NCBI RefSeq assembly: GCF_036227565.1
Contig: NZ_CP109462.1
Span: forward strand, 124,001-188,000
Source: Streptomyces sp. NBC_01454
GTDB lineage: Bacteria; Actinomycetota; Actinomycetes; Streptomycetales; Streptomycetaceae
Length of the DNA stretch: 64,000 nt
Reading direction: 5' to 3'
The notes under the pieces are model-generated. The model worked only from the letters and a program-made list of their open reading frames with translations, made no database searches and had not been told where the DNA came from. Shown here one piece after another: positions 51,975-61,204 of this stretch (position 1 is the first letter of the stretch; every line of letters begins with the position of its first letter). Both the position numbers and the translations under genes were made by a program.

Positions 51975-54277
51975 GCTGTCCCCCCTGCGGTTGAGAGGCT
52001 CAGTGCGTCGGCGGGGGTCCGCCCCGGCCACTGGAGGACAAGCCGTGCGCTGGGCTTCTCGAGCACGTCGCCGGGCGGCAGCTGGTCGTCGGGCGTTGCG
52101 GCCGGGTGGACGGTCATCGGCGGGTAGCCGCTCTCGCGCACCTCGCGGTCCCAGACACGCACGCACTCCGCGAAGCGCTCAGCCACCTCTTCGGCTGCGG
52201 GGCCGTAGGCGTGGATGAAGAACTCCGTCATGCGGTCGGCCGGCTCCGGAGCATCCTTGACCTTCCGGTACGTCAAGTAGGCGAGCGAGCCATCCGCCAG
52301 GATCGCGGCCGCGTCCTGCTGCTCCACGAGCGTGGACCCTTCCGGCGCGGACAGGCGGCAGAACCCCGCCAGGGTGGTCGCGGCATAGACCTGCAACGTC
52401 TCGAAGTTGAAGATCCCCTGTACGACGAGGCCCGTGGAGCGCTCGTGCCGGGGCCCGCGCAGAGCCTCGTCGAGGCCGGCGGTGTCGCCGGGCGTCCCGT
52501 CCTCCCACCGCACCGTGACCTTGCCGTCGGCCAGAGGGACGGCCGGGGCGGTACGGGCGGCGGCGCCGCGGTCGCGTACGAACCCGCAGTACGTCCAGTG
52601 CTCGCAGTGCAGCACGTCGCCGCGCCGGACCAGGGTGAGGGAACGGGTGTAGCCGCCCATCTCCAGTGGCACGACCAGCCGGGCCCCTTCGGCGAGTTGC
52701 TCTCGCCATGCGGGTGCGATGTCGGACGCATTGTGCGTGATCATGATCCCGTCGAAGCCGTCGGCCGGGACGTGGACGGGCGCACCGAGTCCGCCGTCGC
52801 CGAGGACGGCGGTGACCCGGCCGCTGCCGGCCTCCGCACACAGCCGTTGTGTTCGCTGCACCACGTACCGGTCGACATCCACAGTCACCACCCGGCCGCG
52901 CTCTCCCAGGACGTGCGCCAGGAGCTCCGCGTTGTATCCGCCGGAGCCGACCTCGAGGACGGTCGCCCCGGCCTTCAGCTGGAGTTGCTCGGCCATGTCA
53001 GCCTGGAGCCAGGCGGCGCTGACCGAGCTGGTCGCCCGGCCGTTCTCGTCCCGGCGGGTAACGACGGCCAGGTCGTCGTCGTAAACGGTCTTGAGGTCCG
53101 TCTCCGGCGCGAACCGGTGCCTCGGCACCGTGCGCAGCGCCTTTTGGACAACGATGGAGGGCGCCCAGCCGCCTGCGATGACGGCATCTGCCATGCGGTG
53201 GCGCAGCCGGAGGGCTTCGGCCGGCTCCCCGGGGACTGGAGCCGGTTCGGTGGCGGTCGGATAGGAGTGGACTGACGGCAGGCCGGGGATGACGCCGGGC
53301 CAGACGGCGTTCAGCGCCTGGGCGCTCGGGGTGAACACCGGGCCGAGACATGCCAGACCGTGGAGGTCGTGCCATTCCCAGCGGGTGAACTTGTGCGGCT
53401 CCGCGGTGGTGAGGGTGCCGGTGAAGCCGGCGATCCGGATCACGGCGGTCAGCCGCGGGACACCTTGGGCGGCGTCGGTGAGGATGGTCACCACGGTGGC
53501 GCCGGTGGCGTGCAGGCCGGTCTCCTCGGCGAGCTCGCGCACCCCGGCTCCGTCCAGCGGCTCGGCGCCCTCGATCTTCCCGCCCGGAATTTCCCACATG
53601 CCGCGTTTTGACCAGCCGAGCAGAACGCGCCCGTGCTCGTCGGTGACGACGGCCAGCGCCCCGGCAACGGCGTAGCCGGTGGCCGGCACGGACCGTTCCA
53701 TGGCGACCGTGTCCGCGCACGGCCCGCCCAGAACCAGTGCCGCCGTTTCGCCGACGGCGATGCGCTGAACGCTCGTCCATCCGCAGGTGAGGGCGCTGAC
53801 CTCATCCTCGTCCAGTGCGATGTGCCGCTTCTCGGCGGAAGTGCTCGCGGCCAGCGGGGTGATGACCAGCATGGTGCCGCCCTCGCGCAGCCGGCGTCCG
53901 AGAGCATGCAGGACACGGGTGCGGTCGTTCACGAAGGCCACCGACATCCGGAAGACCACCAGGTCGTACCGGGTGTCGTCCAGTGGGGCTGGGTCGTCGC
54001 GTTCGATGTCCAGGCGTAGCCAGCGCACCTTCGCGTCGGGGTGGTCCGTGCGGGCCCGCGCGAGCGCGGCGTCAACCGCATCGAGGGCGTCCACCTCGTA
54101 CCCGAGCGAGGCGAGGTAGACGGACATCTCGCCCGTTCCGCAGCCGACGTCGAGCGCGCGGCCGCCCTCGGGCGCCGGTGCGTGCTCGACGAGCAGGGTC
54201 TTCTCCTCGTTCCCGAGCCGCCGGAAGCCTCGCCCCTGGGTGTAGTGCTTGGACCAGTCGGTCCGGATGGTTCCCAC
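51953..54277 (-). CDS. Methyltransferase-Nudix-PIMT three-domain fusion
   Basis: 774 residues from GTG 54277 (AAGGAG 7 bases upstream). Domain 1 (about 1-190) is a class I methyltransferase with 'ALDVGCGTGEMSVYLASLG'. Domain 2 (about 200-335) is Nudix with an exactly canonical box (GGKIEGAEPLDGAGV then RELAEETGL). Domain 3 (about 350-770) is PIMT-like, with 'VLEVGSGGYNAELLAHVLG' and the long C-terminal extension of the FxLD-type RiPP methyltransferases. The three normally occur as separate proteins. The fusion suggests sequential steps on one substrate; I know no characterised example. Confidence 0.85.
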   Translation of the reverse strand: MGTIRTDWSKHYTQGRGFRRLGNEEKTLLVEHAPAPEGGRALDVGCGTGEMSVYLASLGYEVDALDAVDAALARARTDHPDAKVRWLRLDIERDDPAPLDDTRYDLVVFRMSVAFVNDRTRVLHALGRRLREGGTMLVITPLAASTSAEKRHIALDEDEVSALTCGWTSVQRIAVGETAALVLGGPCADTVAMERSVPATGYAVAGALAVVTDEHGRVLLGWSKRGMWEIPGGKIEGAEPLDGAGVRELAEETGLHATGATVVTILTDAAQGVPRLTAVIRIAGFTGTLTTAEPHKFTRWEWHDLHGLACLGPVFTPSAQALNAVWPGVIPGLPSVHSYPTATEPAPVPGEPAEALRLRHRMADAVIAGGWAPSIVVQKALRTVPRHRFAPETDLKTVYDDDLAVVTRRDENGRATSSVSAAWLQADMAEQLQLKAGATVLEVGSGGYNAELLAHVLGERGRVVTVDVDRYVVQRTQRLCAEAGSGRVTAVLGDGGLGAPVHVPADGFDGIMITHNASDIAPAWREQLAEGARLVVPLEMGGYTRSLTLVRRGDVLHCEHWTYCGFVRDRGAAARTAPAVPLADGKVTVRWEDGTPGDTAGLDEALRGPRHERSTGLVVQGIFNFETLQVYAATTLAGFCRLSAPEGSTLVEQQDAAAILADGSLAYLTYRKVKDAPEPADRMTEFFIHAYGPAAEEVAERFAECVRVWDREVRESGYPPMTVHPAATPDDQLPPGDVLEKPSARLVLQWPGRTPADALSLSTAGGTACLTPTS

Positions 54278-54315
54278 AGATCGCTCCTTGTTCGTGAAGG
54301 GTGGGGTGGTCGGTG

Positions 54316-54972
54316 TCAGGGCAGTTCGACGGGACCGTAGAGGGCGGCGGGCTGCTGGGTCTGCAGCGCCCAGTACCGGTCGCCGAACGACCAGTGCCAC
54401 CACTCGGTCCCGTAATTGATCAAGCCTGCGGTGGACAGCGCGCCGGCCAGGGTGGCCCGGTTCGTGCGGGCCCGGACACTGAGGCCGGGGGCGTCGGTGT
54501 AGCAGGCGCCGTCGGACTCCTCCGGGGAGGCGTTGACGCGTGTGCCCATGTCCAGCTCGCGGCCCTGGTGGTCGATCAGGGTCACGTCGACGGCCGCGCC
54601 GGCGGAGTGCGGCGCGATCTCCGGAGGCGACACGAAGCGGCTGGCTGCCTCCCGGAGTTCGGCAGCGTGCCAGTCCGGGTTGGCGCGCGCGAGCTCATCG
54701 GAGTACTCCTCGAAGTACCGGCGCTGCAGAGACGGGGGCCGGTAACCCTCAATGAACAGCAGCCGCACACCGCCGGGTAGCAGCGCTTGCGCCTGCTGGA
54801 GCCGCGTGAGCACACCCCGGCGGATGTGGGCCCAGGCGCCCGCAGCGTCCTGCTTGCGGTCGTCGACCATCAAGCCGTGCACCCGGGCGTCGAGGAGGGC
54901 CTCGCCGCGCTCTTGGACGGGGATCGCGGCGACCCGCGGGTCGGACATCAAGACGATGCTGCTGGTGGTCAT
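54316..54972 (-). CDS. VanX/DdpX-like D-Ala-D-Ala dipeptidase
   Basis: 218 residues from ATG 54972, overlapping the next upstream gene by ATGA. 'FIEGYRPPSLQ' is the family's Arg-bearing strand. The zinc ligands fit H122 ('APHSAGAAVD'), D129 and H193, with catalytic E190 in 'EWWHW'. The length matches VanX. VanX cleaves D-Ala-D-Ala; relatives cleave other small dipeptides. The van ligase and two-component partners are absent, so a peptide-linked metabolite or immunity role is possible. Confidence 0.85.
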   Translation of the reverse strand: MTTSSIVLMSDPRVAAIPVQERGEALLDARVHGLMVDDRKQDAAGAWAHIRRGVLTRLQQAQALLPGGVRLLFIEGYRPPSLQRRYFEEYSDELARANPDWHAAELREAASRFVSPPEIAPHSAGAAVDVTLIDHQGRELDMGTRVNASPEESDGACYTDAPGLSVRARTNRATLAGALSTAGLINYGTEWWHWSFGDRYWALQTQQPAALYGPVELP

Positions 54973-56009
54973 GCGTTTCCCCAGGTGTCGACGTATGCGG
55001 CCACGCCGGTGCGGCGGGCCTCCTCCACGGCGCACAGCCGCGTGAAATCGCGGGTCGGCATCAAGGCCTCCCACTCGGCCAGGGGCAGGACGCGGGCCTC
55101 GTCGTGCTCGCGCGGGTTGAGGGTGATGCCCCGGATCCGTTCAGCGGTGAGGCGGCCGCCGTCGAAGATCAGCTGCAGCGTGCTGTACGGACGCTGCGCC
55201 CGGGGCTGCCCGTACACGGTGGCCAGCAGCCGGGGCAGACCTGCGGCGGTCATGCCGGTCTCTTCCCGGCACTCGCGCACCACCGCGTCCCAGGGCCGCT
55301 CGCCCAGGTCCATCGCGCCGCCGATCATGTGCCAGGGGTGGCCGGGGGAGTAGACGGAGTGCAGCTGGAGCGGCCGGTCGTCCTCGTCGGTGACGTAGAG
55401 GCACACGTACGCGGCCGCCCGGGGCAGTGCGTCGGCGTACTGCTGCGGCGGCACCCACGTCGATTCCGGCTGCGCACCGGGCACGGCACCGGCCAGATGG
55501 TGGTGGCGGGTCATCCGCATCAGTGCCGGGTTGCCGCTGAAGCCGAGCTCCCGGTACAGGGGCGCGGCCTCCGGGCTGGTGTGCAGCTCGAACAGCGTCA
55601 CTTCCTCGACGTCGGCGAGGTGGTCCAGGAGTGCGGACACGACGGCCCGGGCGTAGCCGCGGCGGCGGAACTCGGGCTGGGTGGCGACGAGCTGTACGCG
55701 GGCGGCCCGGCCTCGGGGGTAGGCCGGGGCTGGGAGCACGGGGTGGATCAGGCCGAGGGCGCAGGCGGCCATCGTGCCGTCCGGGGCGTCGATGACGACG
55801 GCCCGGGCGTCTCCCCCCGGCGTGAGCCGTGGCGCCAGCTCGTCCGTGCACCGCCGGAGCCAGTCCTCGGTGAACGGTGCGGACAGGACATGTTCGGAGC
55901 GCATCCGGGTGATGGCCTCGGCGTCAGCGGCGGTTGCCGCGCGGACCGGCGGCCGTCCGGCGGCGTCGCGCGGCTCGGCCGCGGTAGTGGGTGCCGTGTC
56001 GGCGTTCAC
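54969..56009 (-). CDS. GNAT acetyltransferase-Nudix fusion
   Basis: 346 residues from ATG 56009. The N-terminal GNAT domain (about 20-170) has 'QLVATQPEFRRRGYARAVV', the acetyl-CoA loop, and 'APLYRELGFSG'. The C-terminal Nudix domain (about 190-320) has a canonical box (GGAMDLGERPWDAVV then RECREETGM). It may pair acetylation with hydrolysis of a nucleotide-activated substrate. ATGA overlaps on both sides embed it firmly in the operon. Confidence 0.85.
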   Translation of the reverse strand: MNADTAPTTAAEPRDAAGRPPVRAATAADAEAITRMRSEHVLSAPFTEDWLRRCTDELAPRLTPGGDARAVVIDAPDGTMAACALGLIHPVLPAPAYPRGRAARVQLVATQPEFRRRGYARAVVSALLDHLADVEEVTLFELHTSPEAAPLYRELGFSGNPALMRMTRHHHLAGAVPGAQPESTWVPPQQYADALPRAAAYVCLYVTDEDDRPLQLHSVYSPGHPWHMIGGAMDLGERPWDAVVRECREETGMTAAGLPRLLATVYGQPRAQRPYSTLQLIFDGGRLTAERIRGITLNPREHDEARVLPLAEWEALMPTRDFTRLCAVEEARRTGVAAYVDTWGNA

Positions 56010-57451
56010 GTCTCATCTCCTGTCGGTGAGAGGGCTGCACGGTGCTCGGCGCGCAGCCGGGCCAGCGTCCGCCGGCCGCGTTCGACGAGCTCGGGGTCAC
56101 CGTGGGCGGCGCCGTAGGCGATCCCACTCACGGAATCCAGAGCTGCGTCGATGACCAGCCGGGCCTCCTCGGCGGCGGTCAGGGTCCTGCCGTACCCGGC
56201 CAGAAACGCCTCGAACAGGTCGTCGCGGCCGGCCCAGGCGTCGGACAGACGGACCAGATCCCGCACGGCCGGGCCCGGCTCACTACGCTCGAAATCGATC
56301 ACCGCCACGAAGACATCAAGGGCGTCCGACTCGGCACCGGCGTCAGAAGTGGCGAGGACGTTTCTGAGCTGGAAATCTCCATGGGTCTCCACCCACTCCA
56401 GCGGTGGCAGGTCCTCGGCCTGCCGCACGAGCTCGCGGACGAACTCCTCATCACCCGGGAGCAGATGAGACCGCGCCCCGGCCAGGTGCCGGTCGGCCTT
56501 GGTGACGGCCGGGCCGCTGCCGACCGGAGCGGGCCGTGGGGGAGAGGACTGGTGGATGCGGCGGGCCAGCGCGCCGATCCGCTGGAAGACCTCCCTCTCC
56601 CGCTCCGGGGCAAGGACAGCGCCGTGCAGCGGGAGGCCCGGCACCGCGGTGAGGACCACCGCCCGCAGTGTCTCGTCGGCGGCGACCAGCCGGGGCGCGG
56701 CCGCCCCCAGCTCCCGCGCCCACGTCCGTAGCCCCCGCACTTCCCGGCCGTGGAACCGCTCGTTCTGGTGCACCTTCACGTACCAGGTGCCGCCCTGGAC
56801 GCCGCGGACCCGCCACACGCGGCTCTCCTCGCGCGCCCACGACGTATCCGTCCACTGCATGATCCGGCCGACCGCCTGCTCCGCGAACTTCACGACCGCG
56901 GCGTCGGGACGGGCGGTAGACGCCTGGCCGGTCACGTCCGGCACGAGGCGCAACCGGTCGGCGCCGGGGTCGAAGGCGATGCTGTCGCCAGGCAGTTGGA
57001 AGTGCACGGCCAGGCGCGCGCGAGCGGTGTAGGCGTCCAGGCCCGCACGGCAGTACGCCACCATCTGGGCAGGCAGGGCGTGAAGGGGTGCCCAGTCCAT
57101 CGCGTCGCAGACGTCCGGCTCCGCGATCTCAGGCTCGCCCTTCCACCTCCGGACCTCGAAGAAGTGCCCGCTACGGGAGGCACCTCCGGGGCTGCGGTGG
57201 TGCACGGTCACGGCGGCCCGCACGTCGGCCGGGTCGATGACGACACCGGTCTCCTCCCGCGCCTCGCGGATCAGGGCGGTGACCACGTCCTCATGCGGAC
57301 CGTCCAGATGACCCGACGGCAGGTGCCACAGGCCGGCGGCGTACACCTGCCCGGCCCGCCGCGACAGTAAGATCTGCGGGCCGTCGGCGGTCTCCCGGCG
57401 CAGGATCAGGTGGACGTCCACCGGCTCGGTGTGCCGCTGCCCGCCGCTCAT
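56006..57451 (-). CDS. Nudix-APH phosphotransferase fusion
   Basis: 481 residues from ATG 57451. The Nudix domain (about 8-150) has a near-canonical box (GHLDGPHEDVVTALI then REAREETGV). It is followed by an APH-fold kinase (about 180-475) with 'GTWYVKVHQ' (ATP Lys), 'ETHGDFQLRNVL' (catalytic loop) and 'FVAVIDFERSEPG'. Joining a phosphate-transferring and a pyrophosphate-cleaving domain suggests salvage or editing of a phosphorylated metabolite. ATGA overlaps on both sides. Confidence 0.85.
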   Translation of the reverse strand: MSGGQRHTEPVDVHLILRRETADGPQILLSRRAGQVYAAGLWHLPSGHLDGPHEDVVTALIREAREETGVVIDPADVRAAVTVHHRSPGGASRSGHFFEVRRWKGEPEIAEPDVCDAMDWAPLHALPAQMVAYCRAGLDAYTARARLAVHFQLPGDSIAFDPGADRLRLVPDVTGQASTARPDAAVVKFAEQAVGRIMQWTDTSWAREESRVWRVRGVQGGTWYVKVHQNERFHGREVRGLRTWARELGAAAPRLVAADETLRAVVLTAVPGLPLHGAVLAPEREREVFQRIGALARRIHQSSPPRPAPVGSGPAVTKADRHLAGARSHLLPGDEEFVRELVRQAEDLPPLEWVETHGDFQLRNVLATSDAGAESDALDVFVAVIDFERSEPGPAVRDLVRLSDAWAGRDDLFEAFLAGYGRTLTAAEEARLVIDAALDSVSGIAYGAAHGDPELVERGRRTLARLRAEHRAALSPTGDET

Positions 57452-58317
57452 CGCGCTCCCTCCGGACGCCGGGCGAGCAGAACCCTGAACGTCGCTTCCT
57501 CGACCAGAGCCCCGTCCACCGCGTGCGCGTGGAGAAGTGCGAGGGCCTCGTCCTCGAACGCCTGATGCCGCTCTGCGAAGAGCTCAGGCCCGGCGAAGGA
57601 CGTGGTGCGCAGGAAGCCGAGTACCTCCCGCGGCGCCCAGGTTCGTGTCACCGGGAAGAGGTGTTCGGTGACGTCGTTGAACGCCGAGTCGGCGAGGTCC
57701 TCCTCGTACGAGCGGCGGGGCTCGGCGTAGGAACGGCTGGCGCCCGCCCGGCGCTCGTCGCCCAGGTAGAGCTGGATCAACTCGCGCAGCGCACGGGTCC
57801 AGTCGGCGACGTGGGTCCACAGGCTCCCGTCACCCATGATCGCCACTGCGGCACCCGGTGTGGCGACCCGGTCTGCCATCTCCAGGACCGCCGGCCCGTC
57901 CATCCAGTGGTAGGACCGGCAGCAGGTGATCAGGTCCGGGCCGGAATCCGGTTCGCCGGGCAGCGTCGCGAGCGGCTCGTAGGCGTCGGCCGCCGCGTGG
58001 ACCAGGCTGAGGGTGCAGTTGCCGAGCACGGGGGCGAGGGCTTGCCCGGCCTGATGCAGCATCTGCGGACTGACGTCGACCGCTTCGATGTGCGTCAGGT
58101 CAGCGCCGGCGGACAGGAGCGCGAAGGGCACCTGCCCGGTTCCGGTGCCCAGGTCGAGCAGCACCGGGGAAGGGCGGCCCCGCAGCGTGTCGGCGAGCAG
58201 TCGCACCGCCGCGTCCGGCAGGCCGGGGCGGTGGCGGGCGTAGGTCAACGCCGCGCCCTCGAACATGGCCTCCTGCTCCGGTGCAAGGCCCGGAAGGGGC
58301 CCGTCAGGGTAGGTCAC
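57448..58317 (-). CDS. Class I SAM-dependent methyltransferase
   Basis: 289 residues from ATG 58317. 'PVLLDLGTGTGQVPFALLSAG' is motif I, 'IEAVDVSPQML' the ribose-binding acidic position, and 'ITCCRSYHWMDGPAVLEMADRV' motif IV. It resembles Streptomyces small-molecule methyltransferases annotated near UbiE/trans-aconitate types. The substrate is unknown. It overlaps the genes on both sides by 4 bases. Confidence 0.9.
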   Translation of the reverse strand: MTYPDGPLPGLAPEQEAMFEGAALTYARHRPGLPDAAVRLLADTLRGRPSPVLLDLGTGTGQVPFALLSAGADLTHIEAVDVSPQMLHQAGQALAPVLGNCTLSLVHAAADAYEPLATLPGEPDSGPDLITCCRSYHWMDGPAVLEMADRVATPGAAVAIMGDGSLWTHVADWTRALRELIQLYLGDERRAGASRSYAEPRRSYEEDLADSAFNDVTEHLFPVTRTWAPREVLGFLRTTSFAGPELFAERHQAFEDEALALLHAHAVDGALVEEATFRVLLARRPEGAR

Positions 58318-59606
58318 GAGGTGGCTCCCTCATCAAGCGGGCGGGCGATGGGCAGTTGCCAGGACAGGCGTCCGCACTCGGACGCGGCCCGCTGCCCGCC
58401 GTCCGCGTCGAAGTAGAGGCGGTAGCGGTCGGGGGAGCGTGCGGCCCGCCACCGGTCGGCGAGGTCCTGGATCTCTTTCCAGATGTCCCGCGGCCCTTGG
58501 ACGGTCACGCTCCAGCGCCGGTGGCCCACCGGCTCCGCGCGCATCCAGGATCCGCAGATGGGTGCGCCGATCGCCAGGTGCTCAGAGCCGAAGTCCCGCA
58601 CCAGACCTCCGAGGAGGTGGTCAGCCGCCAGCCAGAATCCGCGGTCGCTGTCCGCGGGCGGCGCCAGCTTGCTCCGCTGGGTCCAGGTGCCGGGCTCGGT
58701 GGCGATGCGCTGCCGGAACTCCTCGTTGAGCCAGAGCCGCGCCATGCCGTGCCCGGCACGGTGGGCGAACTCCACGGCCCGCAGCTCCGCCGTAACATGC
58801 CCGTCTGCGGTGCGCCGGACGACTGCGAGGCCGGGCCACGACGGGGACGCGCTGGTCACGTGCGCCAGCAGTTTGCCGCCTGGCGCGAGTCGCTCGACCA
58901 GGGCCGGCGGTACGCACTCCACCGTGTACGACACGAAGATCCGGTCGGACTCCCGGCCCGGCACGCCCTGTTCGCCCGATCCGCACACCACCTGCGGCCG
59001 GAAGCCGAGATCGGCCAGCCGGGCGGCGGCCGCGTCGGTGAGGTGCCGGTCCCGGTCCAGGGTCGTCACCCTCTGGTCGCCGCAGACTTGGCAGGCCACC
59101 GCGGCGGTCACCCCCGCGCCCGTCCCGACGTCCAGCACCCGCAGACCCGGGCGCAGATCCAGCTCCTCCAGCAGCTCGACGGTCAGGCCCATCACCGTCG
59201 ACATCGACGTGATCGATGCTCCCGACCGCGTCCCGCGCGCCCGGCCCAGCAGCGGCTCCCCGTCATGCTGGACGAGCACACTGGCCCTGCCGTACAGCAG
59301 CCCGAGGAGCTCGGGGCGGTCCTGCGGCGCAGACCAGTCCAGCAAATCCCACCGAGGCAACTCCTCGCCCGGGCCGCTGCGCCGTACGTACGCCTGCGGC
59401 ATCAGCACTTCGCGGGGCAGCACGAGGAGGGCGTCGCGGACCGGGCCCGGCCTCAGAGACCCTTCCTCCTCAAGCAGGGCGACCATCGCCGCCCGTGCGG
59501 CTGCCGGATCCGCTTCCGCACCCGCCGGCGTGGCTCCGTCGACCGGGCCCGCGGTGCGCTCCAACGCCTGGTCGCCGGTGGCGGGACAGGTGTCCAGGGT
59601 GCTCAT
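58314..59606 (-). CDS. PIMT-like (FxLD-type) methyltransferase
   Basis: 430 residues from ATG 59606. An Ala/Pro-rich ~40-residue tail precedes the PIMT-like region ('SITSMSTVMGLTVELLEELD', then 'VLDVGTGAGVTAAVACQVCG', 'VTTLDRDRHL'). The C-terminal ~200 residues form the extra domain typical of RiPP-associated PIMT homologues. It should methylate a carboxylate, possibly Asp in a peptide, but no precursor gene is seen in this operon. Third member of the family in the window. Confidence 0.75.
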   Translation of the reverse strand: MSTLDTCPATGDQALERTAGPVDGATPAGAEADPAAARAAMVALLEEEGSLRPGPVRDALLVLPREVLMPQAYVRRSGPGEELPRWDLLDWSAPQDRPELLGLLYGRASVLVQHDGEPLLGRARGTRSGASITSMSTVMGLTVELLEELDLRPGLRVLDVGTGAGVTAAVACQVCGDQRVTTLDRDRHLTDAAAARLADLGFRPQVVCGSGEQGVPGRESDRIFVSYTVECVPPALVERLAPGGKLLAHVTSASPSWPGLAVVRRTADGHVTAELRAVEFAHRAGHGMARLWLNEEFRQRIATEPGTWTQRSKLAPPADSDRGFWLAADHLLGGLVRDFGSEHLAIGAPICGSWMRAEPVGHRRWSVTVQGPRDIWKEIQDLADRWRAARSPDRYRLYFDADGGQRAASECGRLSWQLPIARPLDEGATS

Positions 59607-61204
59607 CGTTCGCCCCAGCCCTGCTCGGAGTACCGGTGCCCCCGAAGAATCCCGTCGATCGCCTGCCGGGTGTACGGCACGACCTCGGCCGGAAGGTCCT
59701 GGGGTTTCCACCACCGCCACTCCACGCACCGGTCGGGCTCCAGGACCTCCGGGTCGCCGGTCCAGGAGCGAGCCTGGAAGACGAGCGCGATCCTCGGTCG
59801 CACGTTGGGGGAGTCGACGTGGTGCAAGGTGTGGACGAGGTCGACGTCCTCGGGAGCGATGGTGAGGCCTGCTTCCTCCTTCGCCTCTCGGACCAGGCAG
59901 TCGATCGCGGCTTCCCGCTCGCAGTGGCCGGCCAGGAAGTGCCAGGTGTCCGGTGCGAAGGCGGAGTCAGGGTGGCGCAGGCCGAGGAGGATCCGGCCGT
60001 GGTCGTCCTGGAGGTGGAGGTGGACGCCGACGATGTGCAGCTCGGTCCCCGGCGGGGCCTCGCCGGTCAGCGGACAGGCACCATCCGGCGGTCCCTCCGC
60101 AGGGTGCTCGGCCGCGTGGCGCCGGATCAGCTCGCCGAGTCCGGGGCTCAGTCGCAGCCGGTCGAGCGTGTCCGCGGTGCACCACTTCAGCAGGACACCT
60201 TCGCGGAGCTCCACCGCTTCGGCATCCCCACTCCAGCGCCCGGCGTAGACGATGATGGGGACCGCAAGGCCGTCGACGCTTGTCGCCTCCTCCACGGCGT
60301 ACGGCACCAGTTCCGTGGGCTCCAGACCCGGCACTTCCTCGGCGAGCTCGCGCCGTAGCGTCGCTTCAAGGCAGGAATCGTCCCTCGTGCGGCCGCCACC
60401 GAGGAGGGCCAGCACCCAGGGCTCCCAGATGCCCTCCCGGTCATCTCGAAGATGAAGGAGGTACCGGCCGGCCCCGTCGTGGATCAAGGCGCTGGCGTTG
60501 ACGGGTTCCGGCCGCCCGTCGAGGCCGTCCGCCTCGGCGTCCAGGAGCTTAGCCCGCAGGGTGGGGGACCGGACGTCAGCGAACGGCAGCCACTGAGCGC
60601 CGGTGACTTCCTCGTCCTGCAGGGCGAGCGGCGGCGGTTGCTCGGCTGTGAGGTAGAACGCGAAGCGGAAGTCGAAGTGCTGATGGGAGGGCTCGCCCTT
60701 GGTCGGATTGGCTTCGATGTCATGGACATCGACGTCGATCGGCTCGCCGAGGAACTGCGGGGTCAGACAGAGGTCGCCGGGGCGGATCCCGGCCTCTTCG
60801 CACACCTCCCGCACGGCCGCGGCCAGGAGCGTACGGTCACCCGTCTCAACATGGCCGCCGGGAGCGAGTACCAGCCCTGTCACCCTATGGCCGATGTGGA
60901 GCACTCGACGGTCGCGGTCGATGATCACGGCACTGCAGGTGACGTGACCGGGCAGCGTGGTGCGGCTGGACGGCTCGTCGGCGCCGTCGAGGACAACCAA
61001 CAAGCCTTCCAGGGCTTCCCGTTCCTCGGCATGCCGGCCGAGATAGGCCTCGACAGTCGCGCGGATGTGGGAGCGGGAGGGCGGCACGTGATCACCTCGG
61101 GAGTTGTGGGGCAGGGCGTAGGTGCTGGGCGGGAGGGTCGTGTCCGGCGCCGGACACGGTGGTGACGGCTCCGGGGCAGCGGCTGTGTTCAGGTCCGTGC
61201 TCAT
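59603..61204 (-). CDS. Triple-Nudix protein
   Basis: 533 residues from ATG 61204. After a Pro-rich tail come three Nudix modules: about 85-220 (APGGHVETGDRTLLAAAV then REVCEEAGI), about 225-350 (GGGRTRDDSCLEATLR then RELAEEVPGL) and about 385-525 (AGHCEREAAIDCLV then REAKEEAGL). All keep RE and EE but have small spacing changes in the box. Three tandem Nudix domains in one chain is rare. The middle one may act in recognition. ATGA overlaps on both sides. Confidence 0.85.
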   Translation of the reverse strand: MSTDLNTAAAPEPSPPCPAPDTTLPPSTYALPHNSRGDHVPPSRSHIRATVEAYLGRHAEEREALEGLLVVLDGADEPSSRTTLPGHVTCSAVIIDRDRRVLHIGHRVTGLVLAPGGHVETGDRTLLAAAVREVCEEAGIRPGDLCLTPQFLGEPIDVDVHDIEANPTKGEPSHQHFDFRFAFYLTAEQPPPLALQDEEVTGAQWLPFADVRSPTLRAKLLDAEADGLDGRPEPVNASALIHDGAGRYLLHLRDDREGIWEPWVLALLGGGRTRDDSCLEATLRRELAEEVPGLEPTELVPYAVEEATSVDGLAVPIIVYAGRWSGDAEAVELREGVLLKWCTADTLDRLRLSPGLGELIRRHAAEHPAEGPPDGACPLTGEAPPGTELHIVGVHLHLQDDHGRILLGLRHPDSAFAPDTWHFLAGHCEREAAIDCLVREAKEEAGLTIAPEDVDLVHTLHHVDSPNVRPRIALVFQARSWTGDPEVLEPDRCVEWRWWKPQDLPAEVVPYTRQAIDGILRGHRYSEQGWGER

